16,879 bases of DNA, taken from positions 1 through 16,879 of the forward strand of contig JAQGJO010000569.1 in the NCBI GenBank assembly GCA_028290595.1, read 5' to 3'. Origin of the DNA: Hyphomicrobiales bacterium (lineage in GTDB: Bacteria; Pseudomonadota; Alphaproteobacteria; Rhizobiales; Beijerinckiaceae). This document shows positions 1 through 7,212 of the stretch, piece by piece. Position 1 is the stretch's first letter. Each line of letters starts with the position of its first letter. The position numbers were made by a program, and so were the translations under genes. The notes below the pieces were generated by a model. That model did not search any database. It was not told the origin of the DNA and worked only from the letters and a program-made list of their open reading frames with translations.

Positions 1-814
1 CTGCATAAGCCAGGTAGCATTCCAGTTCCGGCATGTCGGCCTGGGGCAGGATGCGGACGAGCTGGGTGTCGGCGACTGCCAGATAATCAGGCAGGACAGC
101 TATGCCGACGCCGTTTTCCACCGCGCGCCGCAGGGCACTGATGTTGTTGACCGTCAGAATCGACGGCCGGGGGTTTTTCGGCTCACGGCCGGCGAAGTGC
201 AAAGAGTTGATATTGTTAAGGTAATTCTGGGCCAGGACGCCGTAGGTGAGGATCCTATGATTGTCGAGATCTTCCAGCGACTTGGGTTCGCCGAACCGCT
301 TCAGATATGCGACCGAAGCATAGGCATGGAAATGCATGGTGAAAATGCGCCGCCGGATGATGTCGGCCTGCACAGGCTCGCGCACCCGGATGGCGACATC
401 GGCCTCGCGCATGGAAAGGTCGAGTTCGTCGTCGGAGAGCAGAATGGTCAGCTTGATGTCGGGGTAGAGTTCGAGGAACTCGCCGACCCGCGGGGTCAGC
501 CAATTGGTGCCGATGCCGACGGTGGTGGTGACGCGCAGGTCGCCGTGGGGGCGTTCGCGGCTGTCGGAGAGGCGGGTCCGGGTCGCCTCGAGCTTGACCA
601 CGACATCGCGCACCGTGCGGAACAGGACGTCGCCCTGTTCGGTGAGAATCAGGCCGCGGGCATGACGGTGGAACAGGGGCACCTGAAGATCGGTTTCGAG
701 CGCGCTGATCTGGCGGCTGACCGCCGATTGGCTGAGACCCAGGGCTTCACCCGCATGGGTGAAGGAGCCGGCCTCGGCGGCGGCGTGAAAAATCCGCAGT
801 TTATCCCAATCCAC
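1..814 (-). CDS. LysR-family transcriptional regulator, C-terminus cut by window edge
   Basis: DNA-binding transcription factor of the LysR family. Translation of the minus strand is open for 271 codons and runs off the left edge. The N-terminus begins MDWDKLRIFHAAAEAGSF and gives a winged helix-turn-helix at residues 1-60 (recognition helix around LGLSQSAVSRQISALE), a linker helix to about residue 85, then the periplasmic-binding-protein-like effector domain starting near GDLRVTTTVGIG. A family member is normally about 300 residues, so only some 30 are missing. The start is GTG: an in-frame TAA lies two codons upstream and AAAGGA sits six bases before it, so no other start is possible. It begins 16 bases after the trxB stop on the same strand and is probably co-transcribed with it. 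The effector and target genes cannot be read from the sequence. Confidence 0.93.
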   Translation of the reverse strand, partial: MDWDKLRIFHAAAEAGSFTHAGEALGLSQSAVSRQISALETDLQVPLFHRHARGLILTEQGDVLFRTVRDVVVKLEATRTRLSDSRERPHGDLRVTTTVGIGTNWLTPRVGEFLELYPDIKLTILLSDDELDLSMREADVAIRVREPVQADIIRRRIFTMHFHAYASVAYLKRFGEPKSLEDLDNHRILTYGVLAQNYLNNINSLHFAGREPKNPRPSILTVNNISALRRAVENGVGIAVLPDYLAVADTQLVRILPQADMPELECYLAYA

Positions 815-830
815 AGTTTATCCTTTCGGC

Positions 831-1805
831 TTATTCGGCTGCCGCTTTGGCGGTTTCCTGGATTGCCAGCCAGCGCTCGGCTTCGAGCGCCGCCATGCAA
901 CCCATGCCCGCCGCCGTCACCGCCTGGCGGTAGATGTCATCGGTGACATCGCCCGCGGCAAAGACGCCGGGAATATTGGTGGCGGTCGAATCAGGCGCGG
1001 TGCGGATGTAGCCGTTCGGCTTCAGTTCGACCTGGCCTTTGAACAGTTCGGACGCCGGCTCGTGGCCGATGGCGACGAAGAGGCCGTCGATCGCGCGCTC
1101 GTGCACGTCGCCGGTCTTCACATTGCGCAATTTCACATGGGTGACGCCGGGCGGGTTGCTCTGGCCGAGCACTTCCTCGAGACCATGGTCCCACAGGACT
1201 TCGATCTTGGGGTTGCGGAACAGCCGCTCCTGCAGGATGCGCTCCGCCTTGAAGCTGTTGCGCCGGTGCACGACAGTCACTTTCGACGCGAGATTGGCGA
1301 GGTAAAGTGCCTCTTCGACCGCCGAATTGCCGCCGCCGACGACGATGACTTCCTTGTTGCGATAGAAGAAGCCGTCGCAGGTTGCGCAGGCCGAAACGCC
1401 ATAGCCCTTGAACTTTTCTTCCGTCGGCAGACCGAGCCATTTGGCTTTGGCGCCGGTGGCGATGACAAGCGTGTCGCAGGTGTAATTAGCGCCGCTGTCG
1501 CCCTTGAGCTGGAACGGATGGCGCGACAGATCGACCGATGTCACGTGGTCGGAGATCATGCGGGTGCCGACATGTTCGGCCTGAGCCTTCAACTGCTCCA
1601 TCAGCCACGGACCCTGAATCGGATCGGCGAAGCCGGGGTAGTTTTCCACATCGGTGGTGATCATCAATTGGCCGCCGGGCTCGAAGCCGGCGATCATGAC
1701 GGGTTCCAGCATGGCACGCGCCGCATAGATGGCGGCCGTATATCCGGCCGGGCCGGAACCGACGATGATCATCTTTGCGTGCATGGGAGACGCTTTGTCG
1801 CTCAT
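831..1805 (-). CDS. trxB: Thioredoxin-disulfide reductase
   Basis: Cytosolic flavoenzyme that reduces thioredoxin with NADPH. The protein is 324 residues, the usual low-molecular-weight TrxB length. Visible motifs in order: FAD-binding GSGPAG at about residues 16-21, the redox pair CATC (Cys140 and Cys143, followed by DGFFY), NADPH-binding GGGNSA at about 157-162, the HRR segment that recognises the NADPH phosphate, and the C-terminal FAD contact GDVTDDIYRQAVTAAGMGC. I chose the ATG of MSDKASPMHAK because GAGGAA lies five bases before it; the reading frame continues 47 codons upstream but with a sequence unlike the family. It is followed closely by a LysR gene. The C-terminal tail ends AKAAAE and is unremarkable. 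Confidence 0.97.
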   Translation of the reverse strand: MSDKASPMHAKMIIVGSGPAGYTAAIYAARAMLEPVMIAGFEPGGQLMITTDVENYPGFADPIQGPWLMEQLKAQAEHVGTRMISDHVTSVDLSRHPFQLKGDSGANYTCDTLVIATGAKAKWLGLPTEEKFKGYGVSACATCDGFFYRNKEVIVVGGGNSAVEEALYLANLASKVTVVHRRNSFKAERILQERLFRNPKIEVLWDHGLEEVLGQSNPPGVTHVKLRNVKTGDVHERAIDGLFVAIGHEPASELFKGQVELKPNGYIRTAPDSTATNIPGVFAAGDVTDDIYRQAVTAAGMGCMAALEAERWLAIQETAKAAAE

Positions 1806-1988
1806 GAATTCCTCGGGAAAGCCATTCGGGCAGGCGCGATCCGGCCTGATTCTGAGCGGGCCGGGCAGTGGTATCAGGGGAGTTATGTAAAGGATGCAAG
1901 GCTCGCGGGGAAGATGTGGGGTTGCCCCAATCCACACGCAAGCCACAAAGATGTGAGGGAAGCCGGTAAATGCTGGATTTCACAGTGG

Positions 1989-2006
1989 AATTCCGGACAA
2001 TTCCGG
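1989..2006. promoter_or_regulatory. Direct repeat AATTCCGG x2, candidate operator upstream of trxB
   Basis: The 8-mer AATTCCGG occurs twice with a 10-base period (1989-1996 and 1999-2006), so both copies would face the same side of the helix. It lies about 185 bases upstream of the trxB start, in the gap between the small exported-protein gene and trxB. No clear sigma-70 promoter could be placed relative to it. Its role as an operator is inference; it could be chance. Confidence 0.2.
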
Positions 2007-2020
2007 CGGGAAAACCAGCA

Positions 2021-2046
2021 GCGCGCTGGATCATAGGCCAGCGCGC
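2021..2046 (-). terminator. Possible weak terminator hairpin after the small exported-protein gene
   Basis: A perfect 9-bp stem GCGCGCTGG/CCAGCGCGC with an 8-base loop lies 49 bases beyond the stop of the minus-strand gene that ends at 2096. Reading the minus strand, a TTTT run follows only about six bases after the stem, which is poor for an intrinsic terminator. It could equally be a structured leader of trxB. Confidence 0.35.
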
Positions 2047-2095
2047 CGCGGATCAGAGCTCTAAAAGCCGGCTGGGCGGGATGCGGTTTGCCAGT

Positions 2096-2527
2096 TCAGC
2101 AGCCGCTCGCAAAGGCGACGACAATGCCGAATCGGTTGACCACGGGGCAGGAGGCCGCGTGCCTGACCCAGCGGCGGTGTGCGTAACGGTGTCTGTGCAC
2201 GTGGGCATGCCGGCGAACATGGCTGCGGGTATGGGCGTATCTGCGCGAGTGGAAATAGGCGCGGCGGTAAGCGTGCGGGCCTCTGACAAATGCCACGCCC
2301 CTATAGGTGCGGGGGAAATACGCCAGATGTAAAACGCGGCGCGGCTCGGCGAGGGGCTGCCCGAGGCGCTGGCGAGGATGGTAAATCCGTACGGGATGCG
2401 CGTAACGGCCGTGCACGACGACGAGTCGTTCGGCTGCCGCTGACGGAGCGGCTTCGACGCCGGCCAGGCCAAGCGCCAGAAACAGCCCGAGCGCGAGCTT
2501 CAAAATGGAATTCACGACGGACTTCAT
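2096..2527 (-). CDS. Small exported His/Arg-rich protein of unknown function
   Basis: I do not recognise a family. The 143-residue product starts MKSVVNSILKLALGLFLALG, a clear Sec signal peptide with probable cleavage after the run ending VEAAPSAAA near residue 32. The mature part is rich in Arg, His and Tyr, with alternating RH/HV/HR pairs around residues 90-125 and two cysteines near the C-terminus (ASC and SGC). GGAGG seven bases before the ATG supports the start. The gene follows another small exported-protein gene on the same strand, but an intrinsic terminator ends 16 bases before the start codon, so expression needs read-through or a promoter inside the gap. The last 25 residues look less composition-biased than the rest; a frameshift there cannot be excluded. 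Confidence 0.72.
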   Translation of the reverse strand: MKSVVNSILKLALGLFLALGLAGVEAAPSAAAERLVVVHGRYAHPVRIYHPRQRLGQPLAEPRRVLHLAYFPRTYRGVAFVRGPHAYRRAYFHSRRYAHTRSHVRRHAHVHRHRYAHRRWVRHAASCPVVNRFGIVVAFASGC

Positions 2528-2543
2528 GCCCCAACCTCCGAAC

Positions 2544-2573
2544 TAAAAATCTCCGGCGCGCGGCGCCGGAGAT
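2544..2573 (-). terminator. Intrinsic terminator of the Gly/Tyr-rich exported-protein gene
   Basis: A perfect 11-bp stem ATCTCCGGCGC/GCGCCGGAGAT closes a three-base loop, and on the minus strand it is followed at once by a run of five T. It lies 60 bases beyond the stop of the upstream minus-strand gene and 16 bases before the start codon of the next one, whose GGAGG begins just after the T-run. The position would also allow it to act as an attenuator for the second gene. Confidence 0.85.
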
Positions 2574-2632
2574 CAACTTCTAAAATCAGGTCTCGTTCCG
2601 GTCTAGAACGTAGTCGGAACAAGTCCGCAGGC

Positions 2633-3043
2633 TTAGCGGCAAACCTGGAAAGGATGCGTGCCGCGCGGGTTGCCCCAGGCGTCGAACACCGGACGGCGTT
2701 CCCAGTAGCAGCCGCCGTAAACCGGCGCGCCATAGCCATAGGCCGGAGCAGGGTAGTAGTTCGGCTGCGAGGCGGCAGCCGCGGCAGCGCCGAGGATACC
2801 AAGGCCGACGACGCCAGCGACGGCTGCGCCCGGACCAAAGCCGCGACGATAGCCACCACCGTAATAGCCACGGCGCCCGCCATATCCTCTGCGATACTGG
2901 ACCTGATCGATCATGCTGACGGCGTTGGTGTCAGATGCCGATGCGCCGAGCCCGGCGGCAAGCGGCAGAGCCGATGCCGGAGATACTGCGAATGCCGCGA
3001 CAGCCAAAGACGCGCCGACGGCCAAGCCATAAATCTTTTTCAT
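2633..3043 (-). CDS. Small exported Gly/Tyr-rich protein of unknown function
   Basis: The 136-residue product has a Sec signal peptide (MKKIYGLAVGASLAVAAF, probable cleavage after SPASA near residue 25). The mature part has a Gly/Tyr/Arg-rich stretch RRGYGGRRGYYGGGYRRG at about 51-68, then a hydrophobic Ala/Gly segment (AVAGVVGLGILGAAAAAA, about 73-92) that could cross or enter a membrane, and a C-terminal domain with two cysteines (GGCYWERR and the terminal VCR) that could form a disulfide. AGAGGAG eight bases before the ATG supports the start. Similar short proteins with a C-terminal VCR or VCY are common in rhizobial genomes, from memory, but without a known role. The glycine-zipper-like segment suggests association with the outer envelope; this is inference. 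Confidence 0.82.
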   Translation of the reverse strand: MKKIYGLAVGASLAVAAFAVSPASALPLAAGLGASASDTNAVSMIDQVQYRRGYGGRRGYYGGGYRRGFGPGAAVAGVVGLGILGAAAAAASQPNYYPAPAYGYGAPVYGGCYWERRPVFDAWGNPRGTHPFQVCR

Positions 3044-3432
3044 AAGACAGACTCCTCTGGACCCCTACCTTCCGCTTGTTCAAGCTTCGCATATAGGCTG
3101 CGGAAAGTCGACATGCGACGCTAAGGATGTGTCGCCTACACGGCGGATTTCAAGTGCGATTCTAGAACTCGATTAATTTGGCAGCCCAATTTGCATTAAA
3201 TTTGACAGTGCAATTGAGGTTTTGCCGGGGCGGGGTAGGGACTTTTATTCCATCCGACCGTCCCACCGTCGCATTCCATCGCCGCCGGCCAAATGAGGGT
3301 TGCCGATACCGTACGCCGAGGGCGGCTTGCCGCGGGCTACTCGCATGGTATACGGGCCGGGAGCGTGGACGGCGGCGGCCGATCCGATGGTGGGAAAATT
3401 CGGGCCATCGCACTGTTTTTGAGGACGAGGGT
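3044..3432. other. Intergenic region between divergent genes
   Basis: This 389-base gap must carry promoters for the minus-strand exported-protein gene and for ptsP. The part around 3165-3220 is markedly AT-rich for this genome, with AATTTG repeated and a TTGACA at 3202-3207, but no matching -10 box lies 16-18 bases further on. On the minus strand TATATG at about 3090-3095 could be a -10 element, with only a weak -35. I see no gene and no RNA here, and no trace of the lysC gene that I would expect upstream of ptsP in many relatives. Confidence 0.5.
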
Positions 3433-5700
3433 ATGACGACGCGTGGCGCGATAGGCGGACCTCGCCTGCTGCTGCGCCGGCTTCGCGAAGTCATGGCGGA
3501 GCCGGTGACGCCACAGGCGCGTCTCGACAAGATCGTCGTTCATATCGCTTCGAACATGGTCGCCGAAGTGTGCTCGGTCTATGTGCTGCGCGACGATGGC
3601 CGGCTCGAACTTTTCGCCACCGAAGGTTTGAAGCGAGAGGCCGTTCACCAGACGACCCTGCGCGTCGGCGAAGGTCTCGTCGGCCTGATCGCCGAGCGCG
3701 CCGAGCCGTTGTCGCTGACGGAGGCGCAAACCCATCCGGCCTTTTCCTACAAGCCGGAGACGGGGGAAGAAGTTTATCACTCCTTTGTCGGCGTTCCGAT
3801 CCTGCGCGGCGGCAATACACTCGGCGTCCTCGTGGTGCAGAACAGCGCCCGGCGTTCCTATTCAGAGGAAGAGATCGAGGTTCTCGAAACCATCTCGATG
3901 CTGCTGGCCGAGATGATCGCGTCGGGCGAGTTGCAGGCCATCGTGCGGCCGGGCGCCGACATCGCGCTGCGCCGTCCGATGGCGCTCAAGGGCACGGCGA
4001 TTTCCGATGGCGTCGGACTTGGTCATGTGGTCTTGCATGAGTCGCGCGTCGTGGTCACGCAGATCATCGCCGAGGACGCGCAGCGCGAAGAGGAACGGCT
4101 CGACGCCGCCATTGGCGGCATGCGCGCCAATCTGGATGAGCTGATCGACAATCACGGGTCCACCGGCGAACATCGCGAAGTGCTCGAAACCTTCCGCATG
4201 TTCGCCAACGATCGCGGCTGGCTGCGCCGTCTGCGCGAAGCGGTGCGCGGCGGCATTACCGCTGAGGCCGCGGTGGAGCGCGTGCAGAACGAGGCGCGCG
4301 CCCGCCTGCAGCGCCAGAGCGATCCCTATCTGCGCGACCGCCTGCACGATCTCGACGATCTCGCCAACCGGTTGCTGCATCAACTTACCGGCCAGGCGCT
4401 TGTGGCCTCGCCCGAGAGCCTGCCCGACAACGCCATCCTGGTGGCGCGCAGCATGGGCCCTGCCGCCTTGCTCGATTACGACCGCAGCCGTCTGCGCGGC
4501 CTCGTGCTCGAAGACGGCGGCTCATCGAGCCATGTGGCGATCGTGGCGCGCGCGCTCGGCATTCCCACCGTCGGCGATGTCAGCAACGTCACCAGCCTGG
4601 TCGAACAGGGCGACGCCATCATTGTCGATGGCAGCGCCGGCGAAGTGCAATTGCGCCCGCAGAGCGATGTCGAGCAGGCCTATAGCGAGAAGGCGCGGTT
4701 GCGCGCGCGGCGGCAGGAACAATATCACGCGCTGCGCGAAGAGCCGGCGGTGACCAGGGATGGCGTGTCCATCGGCCTGCACATGAACGCCGGACTGCTC
4801 GTCGACCTGCCGCTGATGGCGGAAGCCGGCGCGAAAAGCATCGGCCTGTTCCGCACCGAATTGCAGTTCATGCTGGCGCCGCAGTTTCCCCGCCAGGAGA
4901 AGCAATACCAGCTCTATCATGCGGTGATGGAAGCGGTGCGGGACGGCTATGTGACGTTCCGGACGCTCGATATCGGCGGCGACAAGATCCTGCCCTACAT
5001 GCAGACGTTCGAGGAAGAGAATCCGGCGCTCGGCTGGCGCGCGATCCGCATCGGCCTCGATCGTCCCGGCCTGCTGCGTCTGCAATTGCGCGCCATGCTG
5101 CGCGCCGGCGCCGGCCGCGAATTGCGCATCATGTTTCCGATGATCGCCTCGGTGGAGGAATTCGATGCGTCTCGGACGCTGGTCGAACGCGAGATCGAAC
5201 ATCTGCGCCGCCACGGCTATACGCTGCCGTCCGATCTCAAGCTCGGCGCGATGGTGGAAGTGCCGGCGCTGCTGTGGCAGCTCGACGAATTGCTCGACCG
5301 CGCCGACTTTCTTTCCGTCGGCTCCAACGATCTGCTGCAATATTTGTTCGCCGCCGACCGCGACAACAAGCGCGTGTCGGGCCGCTACGATCCGCTCAGC
5401 CCGCCGGCGCTGCGAGCGCTGCGGCGCATCTCCAACCGGGCCAATCTAGCCGGCAAATCGCTGACCTTGTGCGGCGAGATCGGCGGCAAGGCGCTTGAGG
5501 CGATGGCGTTGATCGGCCTCGGCTACCGTTCGTTTTCGATGTCGCCCGCCAATATCGGCCCGGTGAAAGCCATGGTGCTTGGGCTCGACGCCGCGGAAAT
5601 CGAAAGCTTCATCAGCGAACATCTCGACAAGCGCAATGGTGAAACAAGCCTGCGCGCCAAACTTGTCGCCTTCGCCGAGGCGAAGGGCGTGCCCTTGTAG
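3433..5700 (+). CDS. ptsP: Phosphoenolpyruvate-protein phosphotransferase PtsP (enzyme I-Ntr)
   Basis: First enzyme of the nitrogen-related phosphotransferase system: it takes phosphate from PEP and passes it to NPr (PtsO) and then EIIA-Ntr (PtsN), controlling processes such as potassium transport and carbon/nitrogen balance rather than sugar uptake. The 755-residue length is usual for rhizobial PtsP. An N-terminal GAF sensor domain (about 20-165) binds glutamine in characterised homologues. The PEP-utilizer N-domain and swivelling domain follow, with phospho-accepting His367 in GGSSSHVAIVARALGIPTV. The C-terminal PEP-binding barrel has Arg474 in FRTELQFM, the SVGSNDLLQYLFAADRDN segment and catalytic Cys680 in LCGEIGG. 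The frame extends 85 codons upstream, but the ATG after GAGGACGAGG fits the family start. prfA follows after 76 bases; partners ptsO and ptsN are not in the window. Confidence 0.96.
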   Translation: MTTRGAIGGPRLLLRRLREVMAEPVTPQARLDKIVVHIASNMVAEVCSVYVLRDDGRLELFATEGLKREAVHQTTLRVGEGLVGLIAERAEPLSLTEAQTHPAFSYKPETGEEVYHSFVGVPILRGGNTLGVLVVQNSARRSYSEEEIEVLETISMLLAEMIASGELQAIVRPGADIALRRPMALKGTAISDGVGLGHVVLHESRVVVTQIIAEDAQREEERLDAAIGGMRANLDELIDNHGSTGEHREVLETFRMFANDRGWLRRLREAVRGGITAEAAVERVQNEARARLQRQSDPYLRDRLHDLDDLANRLLHQLTGQALVASPESLPDNAILVARSMGPAALLDYDRSRLRGLVLEDGGSSSHVAIVARALGIPTVGDVSNVTSLVEQGDAIIVDGSAGEVQLRPQSDVEQAYSEKARLRARRQEQYHALREEPAVTRDGVSIGLHMNAGLLVDLPLMAEAGAKSIGLFRTELQFMLAPQFPRQEKQYQLYHAVMEAVRDGYVTFRTLDIGGDKILPYMQTFEEENPALGWRAIRIGLDRPGLLRLQLRAMLRAGAGRELRIMFPMIASVEEFDASRTLVEREIEHLRRHGYTLPSDLKLGAMVEVPALLWQLDELLDRADFLSVGSNDLLQYLFAADRDNKRVSGRYDPLSPPALRALRRISNRANLAGKSLTLCGEIGGKALEAMALIGLGYRSFSMSPANIGPVKAMVLGLDAAEIESFISEHLDKRNGETSLRAKLVAFAEAKGVPL

Positions 5701-5776
5701 CGAGGCTGCTGTGCCGCGCCCGGCCTGACGCCGGCCGCTATTGCCTGCTCCCTTGTTTCTGCCGCCGGAACTCATC

Positions 5777-6853
5777 ATGCTGCCTACCGACAAACTCGAC
5801 ATCATCCACCGCCGTCACCAGGAAGTTTCTTCGCGTCTCGCCGGCGGCGCGACGGGCGCGGAATTCGTCGCTTTGTCGCGCGAACTGGCCGAGCTTGATC
5901 CGGTAGCGTCGGCCATTACCGACTGGCGCGCGGCGCAATCCGATCTTGCCGGCGTCGAAGCCATGCTGGTCGATCCCGCCATCGACGGCGAAATGCGCGA
6001 GATGGCCGAGGATGAGAAGCGCTCGGCCGAGGCGCGGATCGCCGACATCGAGCAAAGCCTGAAAGTCGCGTTGCTGCCTAAAGATGCCGCCGACGAACGC
6101 GGCGCCATTCTCGAAGTCCGCGCCGGCACCGGCGGCGACGAGGCGGCGTTGTTTGCCGGCGACCTGTTCCGCATGTACCAGCGCTATGCCGATCTGCACG
6201 GCTGGAAAATGGAAATGGTGTCGGCGAGCGAAGGCACGGCCGGCGGCTTCAAGGAAATCGTTGCGCAGGTCGAAGGCCGCGGTGTGTTCGCCAAGTTGAA
6301 ATTCGAATCCGGCGTGCATCGCGTGCAACGGGTGCCCGACACCGAGACGCAGGGACGCATTCATACCTCCGCCGCCACTGTTGCTGTGCTGCCGGAAGCC
6401 GAAGAGGTCGACGTCGATATCAACGAAGCCGATCTCAAGGTCGACACCATGCGCGCGCAGGGCGCCGGCGGCCAGCACGTCAACAAGACGGATTCGGCGG
6501 TGCGCATCACCCATATTCCCACCGGCACGATCGTGTTCGTGCAGGAGGAGCGCTCGCAACATAAGAATCGCGCCCGCGCCATGGCGCTGTTGCGCTCGCG
6601 CATCTACGACGAGCAGCGCCAGAAGCTCGATAGCGCGCGGGCCGCCGACCGGCGCTCGCAGGTCGGCTCCGGCGACCGGTCAGAACGCATCCGCACCTAT
6701 AATTTTCCGCAAGGGCGCGTCACCGACCACCGCATCAACCTGACACTCTACAAGCTCGAGAAAGTGATGACGGGCGAGGCGCTCGACGAAATCATCGATC
6801 CGCTGATCACGCAGCATCAGGCCGATCTGTTGGCTGACAGCGATGGACGGTGA
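5777..6853 (+). CDS. prfA: Peptide chain release factor 1
   Basis: RF1 recognises UAA and UAG in the ribosomal A site and triggers peptide release. The protein is 358 residues, the usual size. It has an acidic helical N-terminal domain, the stop-codon-reading PxT tripeptide as PDT (residues 187-189, in [18 protein letters not shown] in E. coli) and the catalytic GGQ loop at 231-233 ([15 protein letters not shown]). The PxT motif, rather than SPF, identifies RF1 and not RF2. The ATG of [14 protein letters not shown] fits the family; CGGAA a few bases upstream is a weak Shine-Dalgarno, and a TTG twelve codons earlier has no better support. The gene sits 76 bases after ptsP and may share its transcript. 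The GGQ glutamine is normally methylated by PrmC, whose gene is not next to it here. Confidence 0.97.
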   Translation: MLPTDKLDIIHRRHQEVSSRLAGGATGAEFVALSRELAELDPVASAITDWRAAQSDLAGVEAMLVDPAIDGEMREMAEDEKRSAEARIADIEQSLKVALLPKDAADERGAILEVRAGTGGDEAALFAGDLFRMYQRYADLHGWKMEMVSASEGTAGGFKEIVAQVEGRGVFAKLKFESGVHRVQRVPDTETQGRIHTSAATVAVLPEAEEVDVDINEADLKVDTMRAQGAGGQHVNKTDSAVRITHIPTGTIVFVQEERSQHKNRARAMALLRSRIYDEQRQKLDSARAADRRSQVGSGDRSERIRTYNFPQGRVTDHRINLTLYKLEKVMTGEALDEIIDPLITQHQADLLADSDGR

Positions 6854-6892
6854 GCTGACAAGAGGCAGTAGGCAGTAAGGCCGCCACCTCTG

Positions 6893-7022
6893 CCGTTATG
6901 GCCGGGCTTGGCCATCCACCCGGTGACGCTAGGCTGCTGTTGCAGAACATTGACAGTGTTTTCTTTCTTCGTGCCAGCGCACCATGGCGTGGATACCCGG
7001 CACAAGAGGCCGGGCATGACGC
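6893..7022. repeat. Decayed palindromic intergenic repeat
   Basis: The left arm (CGTTATGGCCGGGCTTGGCC, then ATCCACC) and right arm (GGCGTGGATACCCGGCAC, then AAGAGGCCGGGCATGACG) are imperfect inverted copies separated by about 65 bases of unrelated sequence. The arms match the form of palindromic elements with TCATGGCCGGGCTT ends that I recall as numerous in Bradyrhizobium and related genomes. The arms have drifted by several substitutions and small gaps, so it is probably an old insertion. It lies in the gap between prfA and chrA and could fold into a long hairpin that ends ptsP-prfA transcription. Confidence 0.7.
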
Positions 7023-7212
7023 GTTGGGAGATGCCGGCCTAACGTCTTGTCCTTTGTGGCGCGCCTTTCAGTGACGGAGAAAAGATTTTCAGTTGCAAAA
7101 TCCGCTTTATGAACTAGCGTCGTGACAGGGGCTTTCGGCAGGCGCCCCGATCCAGACAGCAATGTCCAAGCTCTGCTCCGCTTCTGCGCCTATGCGTCGG
7201 AGGAGAGTTTGC
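7023..7212. other. Upstream region of chrA, nothing distinct
   Basis: Besides the palindromic repeat, the 359-base prfA-chrA gap holds no gene or RNA I can support. A TTGCAA followed 16 bases later by TAGCGT (around 7093-7120) is a possible but poor sigma-70 promoter for chrA. Confidence 0.35.

Noticed and set aside
1970..2332. Plus-strand open frame between trxB and the small exported-protein gene
   Set aside because: No ribosome binding site or recognisable content, and it overlaps the 3' part of a better supported minus-strand gene.
3178..3432. 85-codon upstream extension of the ptsP reading frame
   Set aside because: The extension is Arg/Pro-rich and unlike the family, the ATG at 3433 has a Shine-Dalgarno, and the 755-residue length from there is the usual one.
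4522..5340. Minus-strand open frame of 272 codons inside ptsP
   Set aside because: Shadow of ptsP created by the GC-rich third codon positions; residues such as H, Q, R, D and A dominate without any fold signature.
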